A stretch of DNA of 64,000 bases, from the NCBI GenBank assembly GCA_964247055.1, contig OZ176057.1:6200001-6264000 (forward strand), in the 5' to 3' direction. The stretch is from Paragordius varius (taxonomy: Eukaryota; Nematomorpha). The notes beneath the pieces are model-generated. The model was not told where the DNA came from and ran no database searches. It was given only the letters and a program-made list of their open reading frames with translations. Below are positions 1 to 12,488 of the stretch, one piece after another; position 1 is the first letter of the stretch, and each line of letters begins with the position of its first letter. The position numbers were made by a program, and so were the translations under genes.

Positions 1-30
1 TTTAGTATTAATAAATTTTGTGTTAATTAG

Positions 31-923
31 ACGATCCCGATTATCAAGCTCAAGCGGCTATACCTTTAAGTGAGGAAAGTCATGGAGGCGAAGATGTGCC
101 TGTATATGCAATAGGTATTTATAAAACAAAATTTTTATTTAATCATTTTTATATTTATAAAAGTGTTTTAGGAAAAAAATAAAATAATTTTTATTAAAAA
201 AATTTTAAAACTTATTTAGATCGTTGAGTTACATGTATATAAAGCGAAAATTGAAATTATGCGGGTAAAAGGTAAAAATGTAATGACAATTAATTGAAAA
301 ACACCATACTTTTTAACATTAGTTTAGCCTATAAAAATAATTTATGTAAAAAATCTTTATCATTTAAATATAACTTTTTTTTCATTTTAAACAATCAGTT
401 TTACAAAAAAGATATTGTTATCGTTCAAAAAAATATTGTCTTTGTTGCTAAATAGCATAGACAGCAAAGGGCAGTATTATTGCCTTATAGTTATTTTTTT
501 ACTTTTTACTATCAAATAATTCTTTGCTGCATATGCTATTTGGCAATAATTAATAGCTCTTCAGCAATATATATACTTAATCATAGTGTATTTAAGTTTG
601 GTCTGCTGTTTAATTTAAATTTCATAATGTCTGTCGCTGTTTACTAAGGGACTACCTTATTTGTTTTTTGCATTTTTAAACATTGATATTTCAAAAAAAA
701 AACAAAATTAAAAAGTATGGTTGTCTTTTAAAAAAAGAAAAACATATTTAGGTTTTGTCCGTATAATTTAAATTTTTACTGTACTTATATTTGAATACGA
801 TATTGCTTAGGACGGAATGCTCATTTGTTTAGTGGAACGTTTGAACAACATTACATAAATCACGCCATGTCGTATGCCAGCTGTGTTGGTCCTTACATCC
901 ACGAAAAACATTGCTCAAATTAA
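31..923 (+). CDS. Alkaline phosphatase, last two exons (gene continues off the left edge)
   Basis: Two exons read as the C-terminus of an animal alkaline phosphatase, a zinc/magnesium phosphomonoesterase usually GPI-anchored or secreted. Exon 31-114 follows an AG acceptor and ends at a GT donor; from base 33 it encodes PLSEESHGGEDVPVYAI, where the His of HGGEDV matches the family's zinc-ligand His. Exon 811-923 continues in phase (split Gly codon) with GRNAHLFSGTFEQHYINHA, then MSYASCVGPY, and stops at TAA 921-923. The usual hydrophobic GPI tail is missing: the protein ends 11 residues after the YASCVGPY block, so it may be secreted or may have another 3' splice form. The 696-bp intron holds a MITE. 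An AATAAA lies near 1,046. The family assignment is firm; the N-terminal bulk is outside the window. Confidence 0.88.
238..783. mobile_element. F1 MITE copy 1, in alkaline phosphatase last intron
   Basis: Inverted-repeat element of the commonest family here. The right end reads ...TTTTGTCCGTATAATTTAAA then TTTTTACTGTA; the left end is a diverged complement. It is longer than other copies because a second small inverted repeat (about 444-548, arms TTGCTAAATAGCAT and ATGCTATTTGGCAA) lies inside it. Confidence 0.7.
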
Positions 924-1388
924 TTTATTTTATTCTTTTTTTATAATGTTTTATTTTTTTCCAAACACCCCAAAATTATAAATTTCTTAGCTTTTTTGTG
1001 CTCTATAGTTTATATAAATCAATATATCATTTATTAAAATATTATGAATAAATTGCAAAAGTGTTATATTTGGGTAACAATTGTAGTTAATAATTACATT
1101 CTATTCTTTGGCAAAAGAATTTTAGTGTCCAGTTTAAATATAATATAAGATCATAGAATATTGTAAAATATAATTTGATACTCAAATAGCTGTTTAATAT
1201 AGCAAAACAATAAAGTCTTAAAGGATTGCGTAATCTTAACCAATAAAACATAAGTTTACAAATATCATATGCGCATGAAATGGCCTTTATTTTACATTGA
1301 TAGATAAATGCTTTAAGTAAACGCTTAAAAATTACAAGTTCCAATCAAATCTTAAGGACTAGACACGTCCTAAAAACAAAGTTAACCA

Positions 1389-4300
1389 CTATTTTTTGCC
1401 CTTTTTCTTATTATCAGGCGATGATCCTTTATCTTTTTTCTTTTGTTTGTCTTTGGAATCACTTGCGGGTGCCGGAGATTGGGATTCATCCCGTTTTCCA
1501 CTTTTAGAGGACTTATCTTTTTTGGTGCCAGACGAGGATTTGGTCAAATCTTTCGTTTTACTTGATTTTTTGTCTGTCCCTCCTGTAATTTTGACGCCAC
1601 TTTCTTTTTTCTTGGCTTTTTTGTCTATTAAACAGGTGATTAAATACATGGTTTATATAATTTTTTAATCTTAAAAAAAATATAACTGTATGTAATCAAC
1701 ACATTGGACCAAAAAATAGAATTAAAAAAAATTTTTTTAACTATCTAAAGAAAATTTCTTTGGACGAGGTGTGTCAACATAAATGGCTCCTTTAGCCCGA
1801 ATTTTTGGATAGAAAATTCAAACGGGCCGCATTCACAAAATATGTGGCATTAAAAAATATTTTACTTTAAACATAAACTGTAACGTATTTTAACATTTAA
1901 TAGTTCATTGCCGAATTTCGGAAAGATTTTAGTCAGATTGTTTAAGAAAATCAATGTACTTTGATTTCGTAAAATTTTTTATTTTAAATTTCAGGGCAGT
2001 GTGTTGGACATCCTTTGAACAAACCTGGTAAATCTAGAATTAATCTACTAAGCTATAATCTTATCAACACAAAAATTATTAAATTAAATATATTCCATAT
2101 AAATCATACCATCAATGTCATGTTTTGAGCTTTTTTTGGATTTTCCCTTTTCATCCCCTCTACTCTTTGATTTGTGATGACTGCTTCCTTTTTTACGCTT
2201 TTTTTCATCATCGGAATAATCACGAGATTCATTAGGTGGCGTATTTAATTCAGGGGTCGTCGTACTACCTCCTGGACTGCTTGAAGGGACTGGCTGATAA
2301 CCTGTACCTAGGACAAAAGCAATTTAATTTTATATTGAAGTAAATTTTTTAGAATAAATTTGATAAATTCTGCTATAGTTTCAAAATTTTATGTTAAATT
2401 ATAGTATTTTACATCAAACTTTAAATTTAATATCAAAGCCGATTATTAGTAACATTTGAAATAAAATAATATTTATTGAGCATAAATCCACTCCCTACAT
2501 ATATCCCGAGTTTTTGAATAAAATAAACTGCTATATAATGGACTTTAATATTGATTGATTTGCAAAAACCGTTAATTGAAAAAATACAGAAAATTAAGCA
2601 AAAACTGTGCATGGGAAAACACTATGATACCCTAAATGGAACCGTGAAAGCAATAACACAAAAAATTTCATCTGATAAAATATTTGCAATTATTTATCAC
2701 TTATGTGATTAAATTATATAATTATATACCATTTGCACTTCAAAAGTCTCCTTGAACAAGTTGGCCCTTTAACATTTTAGTTTTGTTATTAATTTTGATC
2801 AATCAAATCGTGTATCAACATATTTTTATTTAATAATATCTTTTAAGTTAATATTCACTTTTAATCATTCAGAAACCGTATATCTTTATTACTTTCTTAG
2901 AAAATATTTTTATATGAATGATATTTTAATATGTAAATGAAATTAAAAATATTTAAGTATGAGTTACTAATTATTTTTTTGTCAAAAACATTTCTGTTAA
3001 ATGGGTTCATTTGTAACAAGTTTTTAAATAAAAAAATTAAATTTTAATGAAAAATATAAAAAATTTGCAAAAATTATGGTTAAATCAAAATTTAAAAATG
3101 TTAACGACCAACTTGAAGTGTACAAGGACCAACTTGAAATGTTTACCAACTTTGATTAAGGACCAATTTGAAATGTTCCAAGGTTAACCTAAAGTAAGGA
3201 CCAAAAGTGTTCCAGGACACTCTTAAAATGCAAATGGTCTATTATACAAAAGAAAATCAAAAACAACCATCAGCTTTTAAAATTGGCAAGACCAAATTAT
3301 TTTAGTTTGGAATGGTTTTTGGATAAAATTTTCACTATTAACATACTTTTATTACAATTAGTCATATATTCGTTGGTTAGTTATTTCATAAGTAACTTTA
3401 AAATAAAATACATTTTTTTATATACCACCATATTTACCCGCAAGATAAAAACAGATTCGAGAATATGTAATCAACTACAAAAATGATTAAAATTTATCAC
3501 AGACATACAACTAAATTTATAATTTAAATCTTCAAAGTTAACAAACTTAAAATTTTTTAGAAAATCTGTCAAAAATAAATCATACCTTTTTTATTCTTTT
3601 TCCGTTTGCGCACAATGATCAAAATTATGATTAGGAAGAGCGTCACGCCAACCAAAAAACTGAGTGATATAATGCCAGGGACAAAAAAATTGTTTGCGGC
3701 TAAATAAAATATAGTTTATGTTGCCTAAAATTATATTTTGTTTTTTTTTTACAATAAAATTTGAAATCATATACAGAGGAAACGTAAAATATAAAGACAA
3801 ATATGTATTTATTAGAAGAAAAAAAACCGTTGTACTTTTTTATTCTTGACTTTTATACATATATGACTCATTGTTTAAAATATATGAACTTTTATTTTAC
3901 AATCGTATAATGTTTAAAAGTGTGGATGTCTTTTAAAACAAAAATATTTGTCTTTATATTTTTACATTTTGTCCGTAAATTTCTATTTTAACTGTATCTT
4001 TGACCGTTTAGAATCCCTTGAAATATGGTATATATGGTTTTCATATATGAAATTTAGAATTCATCCATTAATAACTGTTAATAATTGAAAAGTTCATTTA
4101 ATTTATGATGATTGTTATAATATTGTATTACATTAAGGTTAATTTTGTATTTTAAACTCAAAAAGTGTTCCTACAACCAATTATAAAAAGACTATCGAAC
4201 ACAATATATTATCCATTACATTGCAGTCAGAAATTGTAGTTAATATTTTTGAAAACCAGGAAAAAATGACAAAAATAATAAATAATAATGTTAAATTATA

Positions 4301-4839
4301 CAGAGCGCATTGACACATTCTGATTTCAACTTTAAAAATGGCCAATTCTTTTATTATCACCAATTAATTTTTATTTAATATGGATGTCTTTTTTAGGTTT
4401 TTATAGCCATGAGATTTAACTTTGCTATAATATATCCTCTTTTTAATTTTTATATTGGTATATGTATAGACTGCCGTTGGACCCTCAATTTTTTTAAAAA
4501 ATCATAAACCAATCAGCCTAAACATTCTCATACCTGTTGTTTATGTAGTGCACATTGAAAATGTGATATGGTTTTTTAATATTGTCCAATTCGTTTGTCT
4601 AACACGGTATAAAAATTAGCAAAAAATTTTATTTAGATACTAAATTTTCTGTGAGGTCATTCATTATATGGTACATTATAATAAAATAAATTTTATTCTG
4701 AATAAAATTGTGATAAAGAAACGTTACTTTTGCTTGAAACAACACTATCGGAGGCAGCTAAGCCCTTTTTAGATGGTGTTACAGCTGATCCAGTTTTGGC
4801 GGCTGGTTTTACTGCTTTTTTAGGTGGGATAGGAGCCAT
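1389..4839 (-). CDS. Single-pass membrane protein with Lys/Ser-rich tail, four exons, unrecognised
   Basis: I do not recognise this family. Four exons join in frame with GT-AG introns: 4,839-4,728, 3,699-3,586, 2,307-2,110 and 1,624-1,389 (stop), giving 219 aa. Residues 1-37 are Pro/Lys/Ala-rich (MAPIPPKKAVKPAAKTG). Residues about 45-68 form one hydrophobic helix (PGIISLSFLVGVTLFLIII) followed by RKRKKNKK, which by the positive-inside rule puts the C-terminus in the cytoplasm. Residues 77-219 are a disordered Ser/Thr/Pro then Lys/Ser/Asp tail. All three junctions are phase 1 and each split codon is filled by the next exon, which argues against chance. There is no signal peptide, and an AG acceptor lies 5 nt before the ATG, so an upstream exon is possible. 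The gene is convergent with the phosphatase. F3 and F1 MITE copies sit in its introns. Confidence 0.72.
2728..3238. mobile_element. F3 MITE copy 1 (ACCATTTGCACTTC termini)
   Basis: Left end ACCATTTGCACTTCAAAAG; right end CTTAAAATGCAAATGGT. Next to the right end is a short tandem motif, GGACCAACTTGAAATGTT, repeated about four times with drift. It lies in an intron of the membrane-protein gene and has no coding capacity. Confidence 0.75.
3900..4002. mobile_element. F1 MITE, right half only
   Basis: Matches only the right arm of the F1 family (TTTGTCTTTATATTTTTACA, then TTTTGTCCGTAAATT and AACTGTA). No left arm is visible nearby, so it is a truncated copy. Confidence 0.55.
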
Positions 4840-5090
4840 TAAACTAAAATTTTATTGGGTATATATTTTTGTAACCAATTTTTATTCTATAAGTTTTAAA
4901 TTCTAAAATATTTTGTTATATTAAAAGGAAGGCTTATAATGCAATATCTATACAAAAATAATGTTAAGCATGTCACAAATCTGCATTGATTAGTATTTTA
5001 AATTCAACATTTAAAACAGTAACTGAACCAATTTTAACTCGATAATTAGGAATGGAATTTAAAAGCCATCGTCTTAATCATATATTTTAC

Positions 5091-5373
5091 AGTAAAAATG
5101 GAAATCATAAAGAGATTAAAACGATGAAAAATATTTTTGTTAAAAGACAACCATACTTTTCAAACCGTGATTTTTCCCATATAAACTGTTTCATTAAATT
5201 CAAAAACACAAAATTATTGTGTTAGTAATATATATCTCTATAAGACCCTTTTCCATAGTAAACAATGAATTATAATTAAAAAATCAACATGAAATTGTAT
5301 GGAGTTGTCTTTTGAAAAAAAATATTAGTCTTTACATTACATTTTGTCTGTATAATTCAATTTTTACTGAAAC
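5091..5373. mobile_element. F1 MITE copy
   Basis: The left arm begins CAGTAAAAATGGAAATCATA and includes AAAGACAACCATACTTTTC; the right arm carries GTCTTTTGAAAAAAAATATT and ends TTTTTACTGAA. About 280 bp, non-coding, both arms recognisable. Confidence 0.72.
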
Positions 5374-6203
5374 TATAATAAATTATATCAAGGTATAGTT
5401 ATATTTAAGATGAATGCAACTGCATCCGAATATCAAATAAGTTAATAATCGACAATCATTGATTCAAATTGCTTCTAATTAGTCAATTATTTTGCTTCAC
5501 CATTTTCAAACAACAAAATTAAAGATTTGAAATAATAAATATATAAATGATATATTCTCCTTGAAAAGGGTAGGTATCTAACGCTTTATACAAGAAAAAC
5601 GTAATTATTCACAATGCAGCAAACTGAATATAAATTTTAATCTTAATAATATATTTTACATTATAAAAATTCAAAATTTACAGATAAAAAACGTAATAAA
5701 ATAAACTGTTTTTAAGGCCTCTGTACTCCCTTATTATTGAATTGCCTGATATAATATAATAATTTAAATTGGTTACAAACACAATATAATTATTTTTGAA
5801 TATAATTAAATAATTTATTATTTAAAAAGGCATGATTATCTTGTAAAAAAAATATCTTTTTATGTTATGTATTATCGGTATAATTTCCATTCTTACCGCA
5901 TTTTACATTAGAGACCAGGTCTCTAGTTTTAATAAACTAAAAAAATCTAAATATAAAACCATATTTAATTATTTAAACAGAGTTTGGTACAATTATACAG
6001 AGGTAATTTATATATTACGCTTAATATATAAATGGATATAGATTCAAATTATCATTCAAGGTATTAAATCAGTTGTTTGGGTTAATTTTGTTTTTATATC
6101 TCTTATATGACGTGCTTTATTTTTTGGTTTTGGAGGTTTATAATTTAAAATTACAGCAAAATATCAAATTTAAGTCCATATTTTATGTATATTTATCGCA
6201 ACT

Positions 6204-6499
6204 ACACTAAAAATTGAAATTATACGGACAAGACGTAAAAGTATAAAGACAACTATTTTTATCTTAAAGACAACCATACTTTTTCAATCTGATTTTTTTT
6301 ATTATAACTCATTGTTTTAAACAACAAATAATAATATGGAATCGTATATTGATAACAGTCAATTACATATTTAACGAATGAAATTATATGAATTTGATAG
6401 GATAAATTAAGGTTTGAAAAAGTATGCTTGTCTTTTGAAAAAAATATTTTTCTTTATATTTTGACGTAATGTCCTGTATAATTTCAGTTTTTACTGTGT
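6204..6499. mobile_element. F1 MITE copy, well preserved
   Basis: The left arm reads AAAAATTGAAATTATACGG with AAAGACAACCATACTTTTT; the right arm is its complement and ends AATTTCAGTTTTTACTGTG. One of the best copies for defining the family: about 295 bp, arms about 80 bp. Confidence 0.78.
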
Positions 6500-6805
6500 A
6501 ATTTGCTAACAACGTAGATTTTTAAGTGTGTTAACCACCCTAATTTGAAACATTTAGCAAAAATTTAAAATTTTTATAAGAAATGACAATAAATAAACCT
6601 TATAAAGGCGGCTTTTAAGTCACATCGGGCCAATGGTTATTATTATCCATAAATGTTTCAAATTACTTGGGATTTTTTATATGATTGATTTATATATTGC
6701 GTAAGGATTTGATTAGATAAATGATAGAAATCGTTTCAAATATTATATAATAGATTGGAATTCGACTTCATAAATAAATGATCATTATAATTAACTATTA
6801 GTAAA

Positions 6806-7090
6806 ATGTATATTTATATACAATACCTCATATGTAAAATGGGTAAATGTACATATACAAAAAATATGAATGTAAAAATACAATTCTATTTTAGAATTGC
6901 TAATACAATAAGCGGTTGCAAAAATAATTTTTTAAGATCCACTTGGCTAAATGACACAAAAAAACTTTTAAGGATTTATTCAAGATCTTTGAACTTTAAA
7001 AAATTATCACCCGAAATTGTAACCGTAAAAATTATAAAATACTGTAAGCAGTGTATTGATTGGCTCTTAAATATATATATTAGATTATGA
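6806..7090 (+). pseudogene. Fragment resembling fringe exon 1 (possible decayed tandem paralogue)
   Basis: A 94-codon open stretch ends with EIVTVKIIKYCKQCIDWLLN. This lines up with the conserved Fringe segment of the intact gene 1 kb downstream (TIMLAVKTSQKFLKTRIRLL) with one gap: VK, K(Y/F), (I/L)-x-LL and N/D positions match. The Trp of the family's D-T-W block is replaced (IYI). A stop follows with no splice donor where the real gene has one, and I found no following exons before 8,118. This suggests a dead or partial tandem duplicate. The similarity is modest and could be chance. Confidence 0.35.
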
Positions 7091-8117
7091 AAGCTTGTAA
7101 TATAGAAGTTTTTTAGGAATAAAGGGCAACATTAATCACTATTTAATAAAAAAACATTTCATCACCTATGTTTAAAAAAAATTTTGTCTTTTTTTTAGAT
7201 TTTTACAGTAAGCTCAAGTTATTAAAATGCACAAATTCTTTTAAAATCAAATAATTAATATCATGGATACCTTTCTTAATTTTCCTGCTATTTGGGTATC
7301 GATCGATTGATAACACTAAAATTAAAATTTAATCTGACACCCCTTATATTCGAGGTATAAAAATATTTTTTACTGAGTTTATTGTTCTTTCTCTGACATT
7401 ATAATTGGATCTTTGTTTAAAAATTGTCATTTTAATATAATATAATAGAATATGATTTGACAGATGTGCGTGACCTATACAAATATTGTTGATTAAAATA
7501 TAAATTTTCCGATTATAAATTCTCCATTTTCTGTAATTTAAGCTTTATAAAATAAGGTAAAAATAATTATAAAATAGTATAATAATTTTGTTGAAACAAT
7601 GTAGTGTAATGTAATAAGCAAAGGGTACTTAAAGGGGTAATTTTTTTTATTTTTAAGCAAAAAATTTTTTACCTGTATTTTTACCTGTACTAATGTGAAA
7701 TAATAAAAATACTTGACAAACCACAAATTTCATTGTTCTTTTTATATTTTTAACATTTTTTGCTGTATTTATGAAACTATATCGTAAAATCACGTTTTAT
7801 TTTTATCAAAATATTTTATTTTATGAATATCGTATACTTTAAAATCAAAAATCCTTTAAATAATATTTTTCAAAATTCCTATCTTTTTACGGGAAAAATG
7901 CCATTCAGATAGCAAAATCTTATATTATAGTATTGCTAATTTATTTTTTGACAAGAAACCTCTAGATATAGCATATACTTGTTAAACTTTTCTATTTAAA
8001 ATATATTTTTATTCGATTTCTACAGGGTTCTTTTTTTCCTTCCTTAAAAACTCAGCCTATTTTTTTAAGTACTTGTGTAATAAATGATTTTTCCGGATTC
8101 AAATTGAATTAAAAAAA

Positions 8118-8580
8118 ATGTTGTTTTATATATCCAAACCGGTTTTTTCACTCATATGTCAATATTTATCATTATTCGCAAGTCTAACCGCTATAACTGC
8201 CCCAAGAAGTCAATATTCAATAACCCGAAAAGATAATTTACCTTATAACCGACATAAATTTGTGCATAATCGCTTTAAAAATGAAAATAAAAATTTATGT
8301 GATGGAACTATTATGCTTGCTGTAAAAACAAGTCAGAAATTTTTAAAGACTCGCATTCGTTTATTGGAAGATACATGGTTTCAATGGTGTCCTCAACAGG
8401 TAAAATTTTAAAATTTCATTTTTCAAAAAAATTTCTAAATTATTTTGAATGTAAATTTGTAATTTATATTTTATATTTATGTATGTAAAATATTTAGACG
8501 TATGTTTTTACGGACAATTTTGGTGACACCCAAAATAATTTTTTGACATATGGCCCCAAGGCACCTTTGAGAGGAAGTAA

Positions 8581-8614
<34 letters not shown>

Positions 8615-11600
8615 TTTATAAAAAATATTTTTATTAAATTATGTATGCCCTTATTATTAAAAAGTTATATTAGAGTATTTAATACAATATTTTTGAAAAC
8701 TCATTGGTTGAATAGCTAAAATTTTTGGAAAACTAAATGAAAAACATCAATTTTTGCTGTATAAAAAAATTTTTTTAGAATATAAATTTAAATATCATAA
8801 CATTTTAATATGTTAATGGAATTTATTTACTTGGTTAAAAAATTTAGATGGAGAATCGCGCTTAATTTATTCGCCAAAAACGTAAAAATATAAAGACAAT
8901 TTCTTTTATAAAGACAACCATACTTTTCCTTATTTTTTGTATAAATTATTTAATTACAACTATAAAATACATAATTGATTATTTTACCAGCAACTTCTAA
9001 TTCGTACTTTACAGTCATAACAATGAATCAATTTTATAAAGTAGAGCGGTCTTTTGAAAAAATATTTGTCTAGATTATTTTACGTTTTGTCCATACATAA
9101 AATTTACAGTTTAAACTCACCCTTAAACAATTCAAATTCACCCTAAAATAAATTATATGTTTATCTAAATTAAGAATTACCTTTATTTTTTTAAAATATA
9201 TAATTCTGTTTAAAATTAATTTAACGCTGAAAAAATAATTAACTATGTTTAAAATTATATCCTATCAATGATGAGTTATATCAGACCAAAAACACACAAT
9301 TTATTTTTAGGGTAAATTTGAATTGTTCAAGGGTGAATTTGAATTGTTCAAGGGTGAATTTGAATTGTTTAAGGGTAAATTTGAATTGTTAATGGTATAA
9401 TTTTAATTTTGACTGATCTTTCTTTATAATAGATTACTATATGCTGGAAAGCAATTGTCCTAAAACACATGCTCGAGATGATTTGTGCTGTAAAATGGGT
9501 TATATTTTGGATAAATTCTATCAATTATATTTGGCACGGGAGTTGAAAACACTATCATTCAAAAAGCAAGTAAACATATTTACTTTAAAATAAAAACATG
9601 AAATAAAATGTTAAAGTTGTTAGAGGTTGGATGCTGATGCTACGAGATTTGTTGGCCTGATTACATAATTCATAACTTAGGTGTTATGCACTGGGGCAGG
9701 GGGGTCTCCAACATGCCGCAAAATATTTTGAAATCTATAATTTACAAAATTATGCTCATAAAATCTTTAAATTAATATTTTATATACAAATTTATCCAGT
9801 GGTAAAAACTAAAAAAAACTGTTTTATTGTGTTAATATTTTACATTATGGCGTAATCTAATTATATAAATGTCCATATATAATGCAGCCCGTAGTTTTTC
9901 TGAGTCCAAGCGGTCTTTAAGGACATTATTTTTTCCCACCCTTTAAGCCAGAGTATTTGGTCAACTGATTATAAATTATAGTATGTGCAAAAAAATAAGG
10001 CATCCCTCTTTAATACTTTGATGTCAAGTGATCAGTTTAATTTTTCAAAAATTTCGGCTGCTATTACTGAAATGAATATAATTGACTAAAACACGCCGAA
10101 ATTTTTTTCGTTATCTTCGAATTAAACTAGAGCTATTAAAAAAGCAATGATCGTCCAAAACAGGGTGTGCTTTTTATTACTAACCTACATTTTTCTAATA
10201 ACTCAATGTGATCGAGATTGTCCCCAAAAAATAATTTTATATAAGAAAGCCACGAGTCACTCTCTAAGTCTATTATAAAATAAGAAATTGTCGGATAATT
10301 TTATAGTCACCCATTGTTATACTTAGCGACGATGATGGTACACCCTTATTGAAATTTTGTCGGATACTATATATATAACTCATCTTTTTTGATTTACCTT
10401 GTGGTAAACTATTCTTTATTAAGGCGTTTAAGGCTATAAAACTAAGTATTTCTCTCTATAAAAAAACAAAAAAACTTTCTTTAAAACACATAACTTATAT
10501 ATTTTATTACACTATATATACCATTTACAATTCAATTTCACCCTTAAACAATTCAAATTCACCCTTAACAATTCAAATTTACCCTTGAACAATTCAAATT
10601 TACCCTCAAATAAAATATGTTTTTTCAAGATAAAAAAATTACCTATATTTTATATATTTTTGACAAATAAAAATTTTGTTTTAAATTAAAATAATACTGT
10701 AAAATAATAAACTATATCATAAACATATATTTATAATAATGAATTATATTAGTTCGAATACACAATTTATTTTTAGGGTTAATTGTTCGAGGGTGATTTT
10801 GAATTGTTCAAGGGTGAATTTAAACTGTAAATGGTATATTAACTGGATCAATTATTTGAAAAAACCTACTTAGCCTCTCCAAAAAAGCTCAAAAAATCAA
10901 ACCCTATTACCCGTCAATAATTTTAAATGGCTCTGCATATTCGACGATGACAATTATGTTAATGTGCCACAATTAAAGAAACTTTTAAATCAACCCAAAT
11001 TTAGTCATCAACCAGGGATCCAAAATCATTCCAATGAATCTGAGAAAACTTTAAATGTAACTGGCAACAAAATCAAAAAAACTTACTTATATCTGGGCAA
11101 AAAATCAATTCGTACAAATAAAGCACATCAACGTAAAAAGGTAAAACCATCAGTATATATCAAATTAATATCAATTGAATAAATTTCATTGTGCTATCTT
11201 ATCTACAGTAAAGTATGAATTAGATAAAATATAAAAAGTAAATGGCTATTTTGGAATAAAAACATAATTTATCCTTAAAACAATTTAATTACAGTTCAAA
11301 TTTAAAATTCTAGCTATTCCATACAATTTATTTCATATTTCTCTCCCTAAATCTTGGGTTAGTTTTTAATATTAAGAAACAAAAAAGAGATTATTCTATA
11401 AGATATGTCATTATTTTTACTTTTTACCTTTTGTCTTTTCAATTCAAATTTTTACTGTAAAAAAAGTTGTCAAGGACATTAAAATCTAACTAAAATTATT
11501 TTAAAATCACTTTCTATATAGATTGGTAAAACAAAACATTACTTTGATAACTATCCCGTCTTACCATTCAATTTTGGGACAGGGGGAGCAGGCATTTGCC

Positions 11601-12488
11601 TTAATCAAGAATTACTGTTTTTAGCCGCCCCCTATGTTCTGAAAGGCGGTTTCCTTCAGAGATGCCAAGAACTTAATATGCCTGACGATGTTACGCTTGG
11701 ATATATTATAGGTAAAACTAATTTTTTTTACTGAAAACCCAATAAAAATGTATTAGTTGGAATTTAAGCTAAATTTTTGATTTCAATTTGTTTGGAACAA
11801 AATATTTAAACTATTTATAAATTGTTTATGAAAAATATGATATGTTTAGAATATCCCATATAAGACAAGATTTTTCTTGAATCTAATGTTTACGTTATAA
11901 TAAACTTCACCCTTTAATTTTGATATGATAATACATTTGTAGAACATGAGTTGAATGTAAGCCTACAAGAAATCGATACATTTCATAGCCATTTGAAAAA
12001 TTTATCACAAGTCCCCATGAATGATCCAACTCAACAAGTTACTCTGAGCTATTCCGTTGGAAATTATATAAATTTGCCCAAATTTTATTTTAAATATTAT
12101 AAAAGTCACGATATATCCCAGGATCTTACAAAGTATTTTAATTTTCAACTTATTTTTTTACATATAAATTATTAACAATAATTATTAAAATTATACGGAC
12201 AAAACTTTTAAAAAAAGACATATTTTTCTATAAAAAGATAAAAAACTTTTTTAACCTTAATTTATCGTATAAAAATCATTGTATACAATTGTAAAATAAA
12301 AAATATATTTTATTACCAATTTACATCTCTATATACATTGAAAAATCTAGATTTAAAAAGTATTGTCTATTAGAAAACAATTTGCCTTTATATTTTTATT
12401 TTACTGTATAAAATAAATTATTGATAATTTTTATTGTAGTTTTAAAGCATTACACTGCATACTCAATATGACTTGTCAAGCTATCTAA
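8118..12488 (+). CDS. fng: Fringe-type beta-1,3-N-acetylglucosaminyltransferase, seven exons, complete
   Basis: A Golgi type II enzyme of the Fringe family (GT31), which extends O-fucose on Notch EGF repeats with GlcNAc. Exons 8,118-8,399; 8,498-8,576; 9,433-9,569; 10,874-11,140; 11,522-11,711; 11,943-12,132; 12,440-12,488 join in phase to 397 aa, all GT-AG. Landmarks in order: signal anchor at residues about 4-25; TIMLAVKTSQKF...LLEDTW; TYVFTD; DDLCCKM; the metal-binding triad D190-D192 in LCIFDDDNYVNV; GTGGAG (274-279); NMPDDVTLGYI; FHSHLKNL (H333/H335 region); QQVTLSYS; and FKALHCILNMTCQAI at the end. Length and block order fit the family. The start has an A-rich context (AAAAAAAATG). AATAAA lies near 12,504. 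Introns 2, 3, 4 and 6 are enlarged by MITEs; intron 1 is 98 nt. It could be a Fringe-like paralogue rather than the orthologue. Confidence 0.88.
8583..8611. repeat. (TA)n microsatellite
   Basis: About 14 TA dinucleotides just after the second fringe exon, in intron 2. Confidence 0.9.
8860..9100. mobile_element. F1 MITE copy in fringe intron 2
   Basis: The left arm includes AACGTAAAAATATAAAGACA and ACAACCATACTTTTCC; the right arm includes GGTCTTTTGAAAAAATATTT and TTTACGTTTTGTCC. The outermost bases on the right run into the adjacent F2 element. Confidence 0.6.
9100..9398. mobile_element. F2 MITE copy 1 in fringe intron 2
   Basis: The left side has CACCCTTAAACAATTCAAAT; the right side has the complementary AAGGGTGAATTTGAATTG in about four tandem copies and ends AATGGTATA. 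The left terminus is worn. Non-coding. Confidence 0.7.
10518..10837. mobile_element. F2 MITE copy 2 in fringe intron 3
   Basis: Left end ATACCATTTACAATTC followed by tandem ATTCAAATTCACCCTTAAC-like units; right end GTGAATTTAAACTGTAAATG then GTATA. About 320 bp, inverted and symmetric, with an A+T-rich core. Confidence 0.78.
11385..11462. mobile_element. F1 MITE, right half, in fringe intron 4
   Basis: Only the right arm is recognisable, ending TTCAAATTTTTACTGTA. The left arm is lost or too diverged to see. Confidence 0.45.
12180..12412. mobile_element. F1 MITE copy in fringe intron 6
   Basis: The left arm starts in AAAATTATACGGACAAAAC; the right arm has GTCTATTAGAAAACAATTTG and ends TTTACTGTAT. 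It fills most of the 307-bp last intron. Confidence 0.65.

Larger units (their letters stand above)
4840..6805. other. Spacer with two F1 MITE copies and a partial one
   Basis: No exon could be supported here on either strand. It holds F1 copies at 5,091-5,373 and 6,204-6,499 and a degraded right arm at about 5,825-5,905. The rest is A+T-rich DNA with no recognisable signal. Confidence 0.5.

Noticed and set aside
1990-2025. Alternative 3' exon of the Lys-rich membrane protein (GLFKGCPTHC then stop)
   Set aside because: It fits the phase, but the exon at 1,624-1,389 continues the same Lys/Ser-rich composition over 77 codons and is the better continuation.
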